From Crossaster papposus (lineage: Eukaryota > Echinodermata > Asteroidea > Velatida > Solasteridae): a stretch of DNA of 64,000 nucleotides. How positions within the stretch are numbered: position 1 is the stretch's first letter; every line of letters begins with the position of its first letter. The stretch is from the NCBI GenBank assembly GCA_037893245.1, contig JBAIAA010000596.1:806001-870000 (forward strand), written 5' to 3'. The translations under genes and the position numbers were made by a program. Shown piece after piece: positions 63,549 to 64,000 of this stretch. The notes under the pieces were generated by a model, which had not been told where the DNA came from, did not search any database, and saw nothing but the letters and a program-made list of their open reading frames with translations.

Positions 63549-64000
63549 AATAGTGTGACGGAAATTGCAAGGACTTAGTGCCAGTTTATGTTATTGTAAT
63601 TCTAAAGTTTATGAATGAACTGTAACCACGGGCGGACGTGACCTGTAGTTGCGCCCCCTGGCTGGGCGGAGCTTACCGCTCAGTGACTCACTGCGTGATT
63701 GCACGCGATTGGGTAACAAAGCCCATATGCTTAAGTACATGTATGTGTTTTACATGGTGTGCGTGTTTACCTAGTGTGGTAGACACGTAATATGATTTTT
63801 CCCCGAGCACAGTCGACGCCTGTTGCCGGGGAGACGGATGATCCAAACGAGGATCTGATGTCGGTTATCCCTGAAGCCAAGGTGGCATTGAACAAGCCAA
63901 GGCAAGCGCCAACCCGTTCGTGCGCCACGATATGGGACCCCGCTGTACATGATCATGGCATACTTTGATTGAGTGTTAAAAATGTTAAGAAAAAACAAGA
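63549..64000. other. Window end, no gene recognised
   Basis: A GC-richer stretch near 63630-63720 and a 75-codon minus frame at 63771-63998 without a recognised family. Confidence 0.35.

Overview
The window is eukaryotic, almost certainly from an invertebrate animal. Genes are split by GT-AG introns, about 60% of the sequence is A+T, TACATGTA-type microsatellites are common, and most recognisable sequence is transposable elements of kinds known from marine invertebrates (Helentron, DIRS, piggyBac, tRNA-derived SINE, many TIR elements). I cannot name the species. The 2'-5' oligoadenylate synthetase (OAS) genes fit a marine deuterostome or lophotrochozoan. There are no bacterial operons, CRISPR arrays or rRNA genes.

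Layout. 0.7-1.5 kb: a TIR element with a smaller palindromic element nested in it. 2.8-3.5 kb: a near-perfect 680-bp foldback. 4.5-14.0 kb: a giant Helentron Rep/helicase reading frame (about 3,190 codons, one internal TAG) with PHD-like, C76-like, OTU, HUH-Rep, PIF1 helicase and EEP endonuclease domains, followed by short tandem arrays. 15.8-16.2 kb: a small TIR element with an internal minisatellite. 18.4-21.6 kb: nine ~330-bp tandem units that carry a SINE tRNA-like head and run into a full SINE. 24.5-25.7 kb: a cluster of CRE palindromes with a duplicated CTCF-like site. 26.0-27.4 kb: a segment duplicated at 55.7-63.5 kb.

The host genes are OAS paralogues on the minus strand. OAS-A has three exons at 43.3-41.1 kb. 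The only visible fourth exon lies 13 kb downstream, at 28.0-27.8 kb, and its splice phase fits. The intervening intron holds a complete DIRS element (29.1-35.3 kb, gag, RT/RNase H and tyrosine recombinase) and a deleted second DIRS copy (37.3-40.2 kb). OAS-B has three exons at 54.9-53.3 kb and no visible last exon. Both keep the GGS loop and three catalytic aspartates, so both could be dsRNA-activated nucleotidyltransferases.

Between the OAS genes lie a three-level nest of TIR elements (44.2-45.4 kb) and a dead piggyBac transposase (47.2-50.6 kb). A 1,252-bp palindromic TIR element with a 6-bp target duplication interrupts its C-terminal zinc finger. The rest (55-64 kb) is repeats, short-unit arrays, a LINE reverse transcriptase remnant and unassigned sequence.
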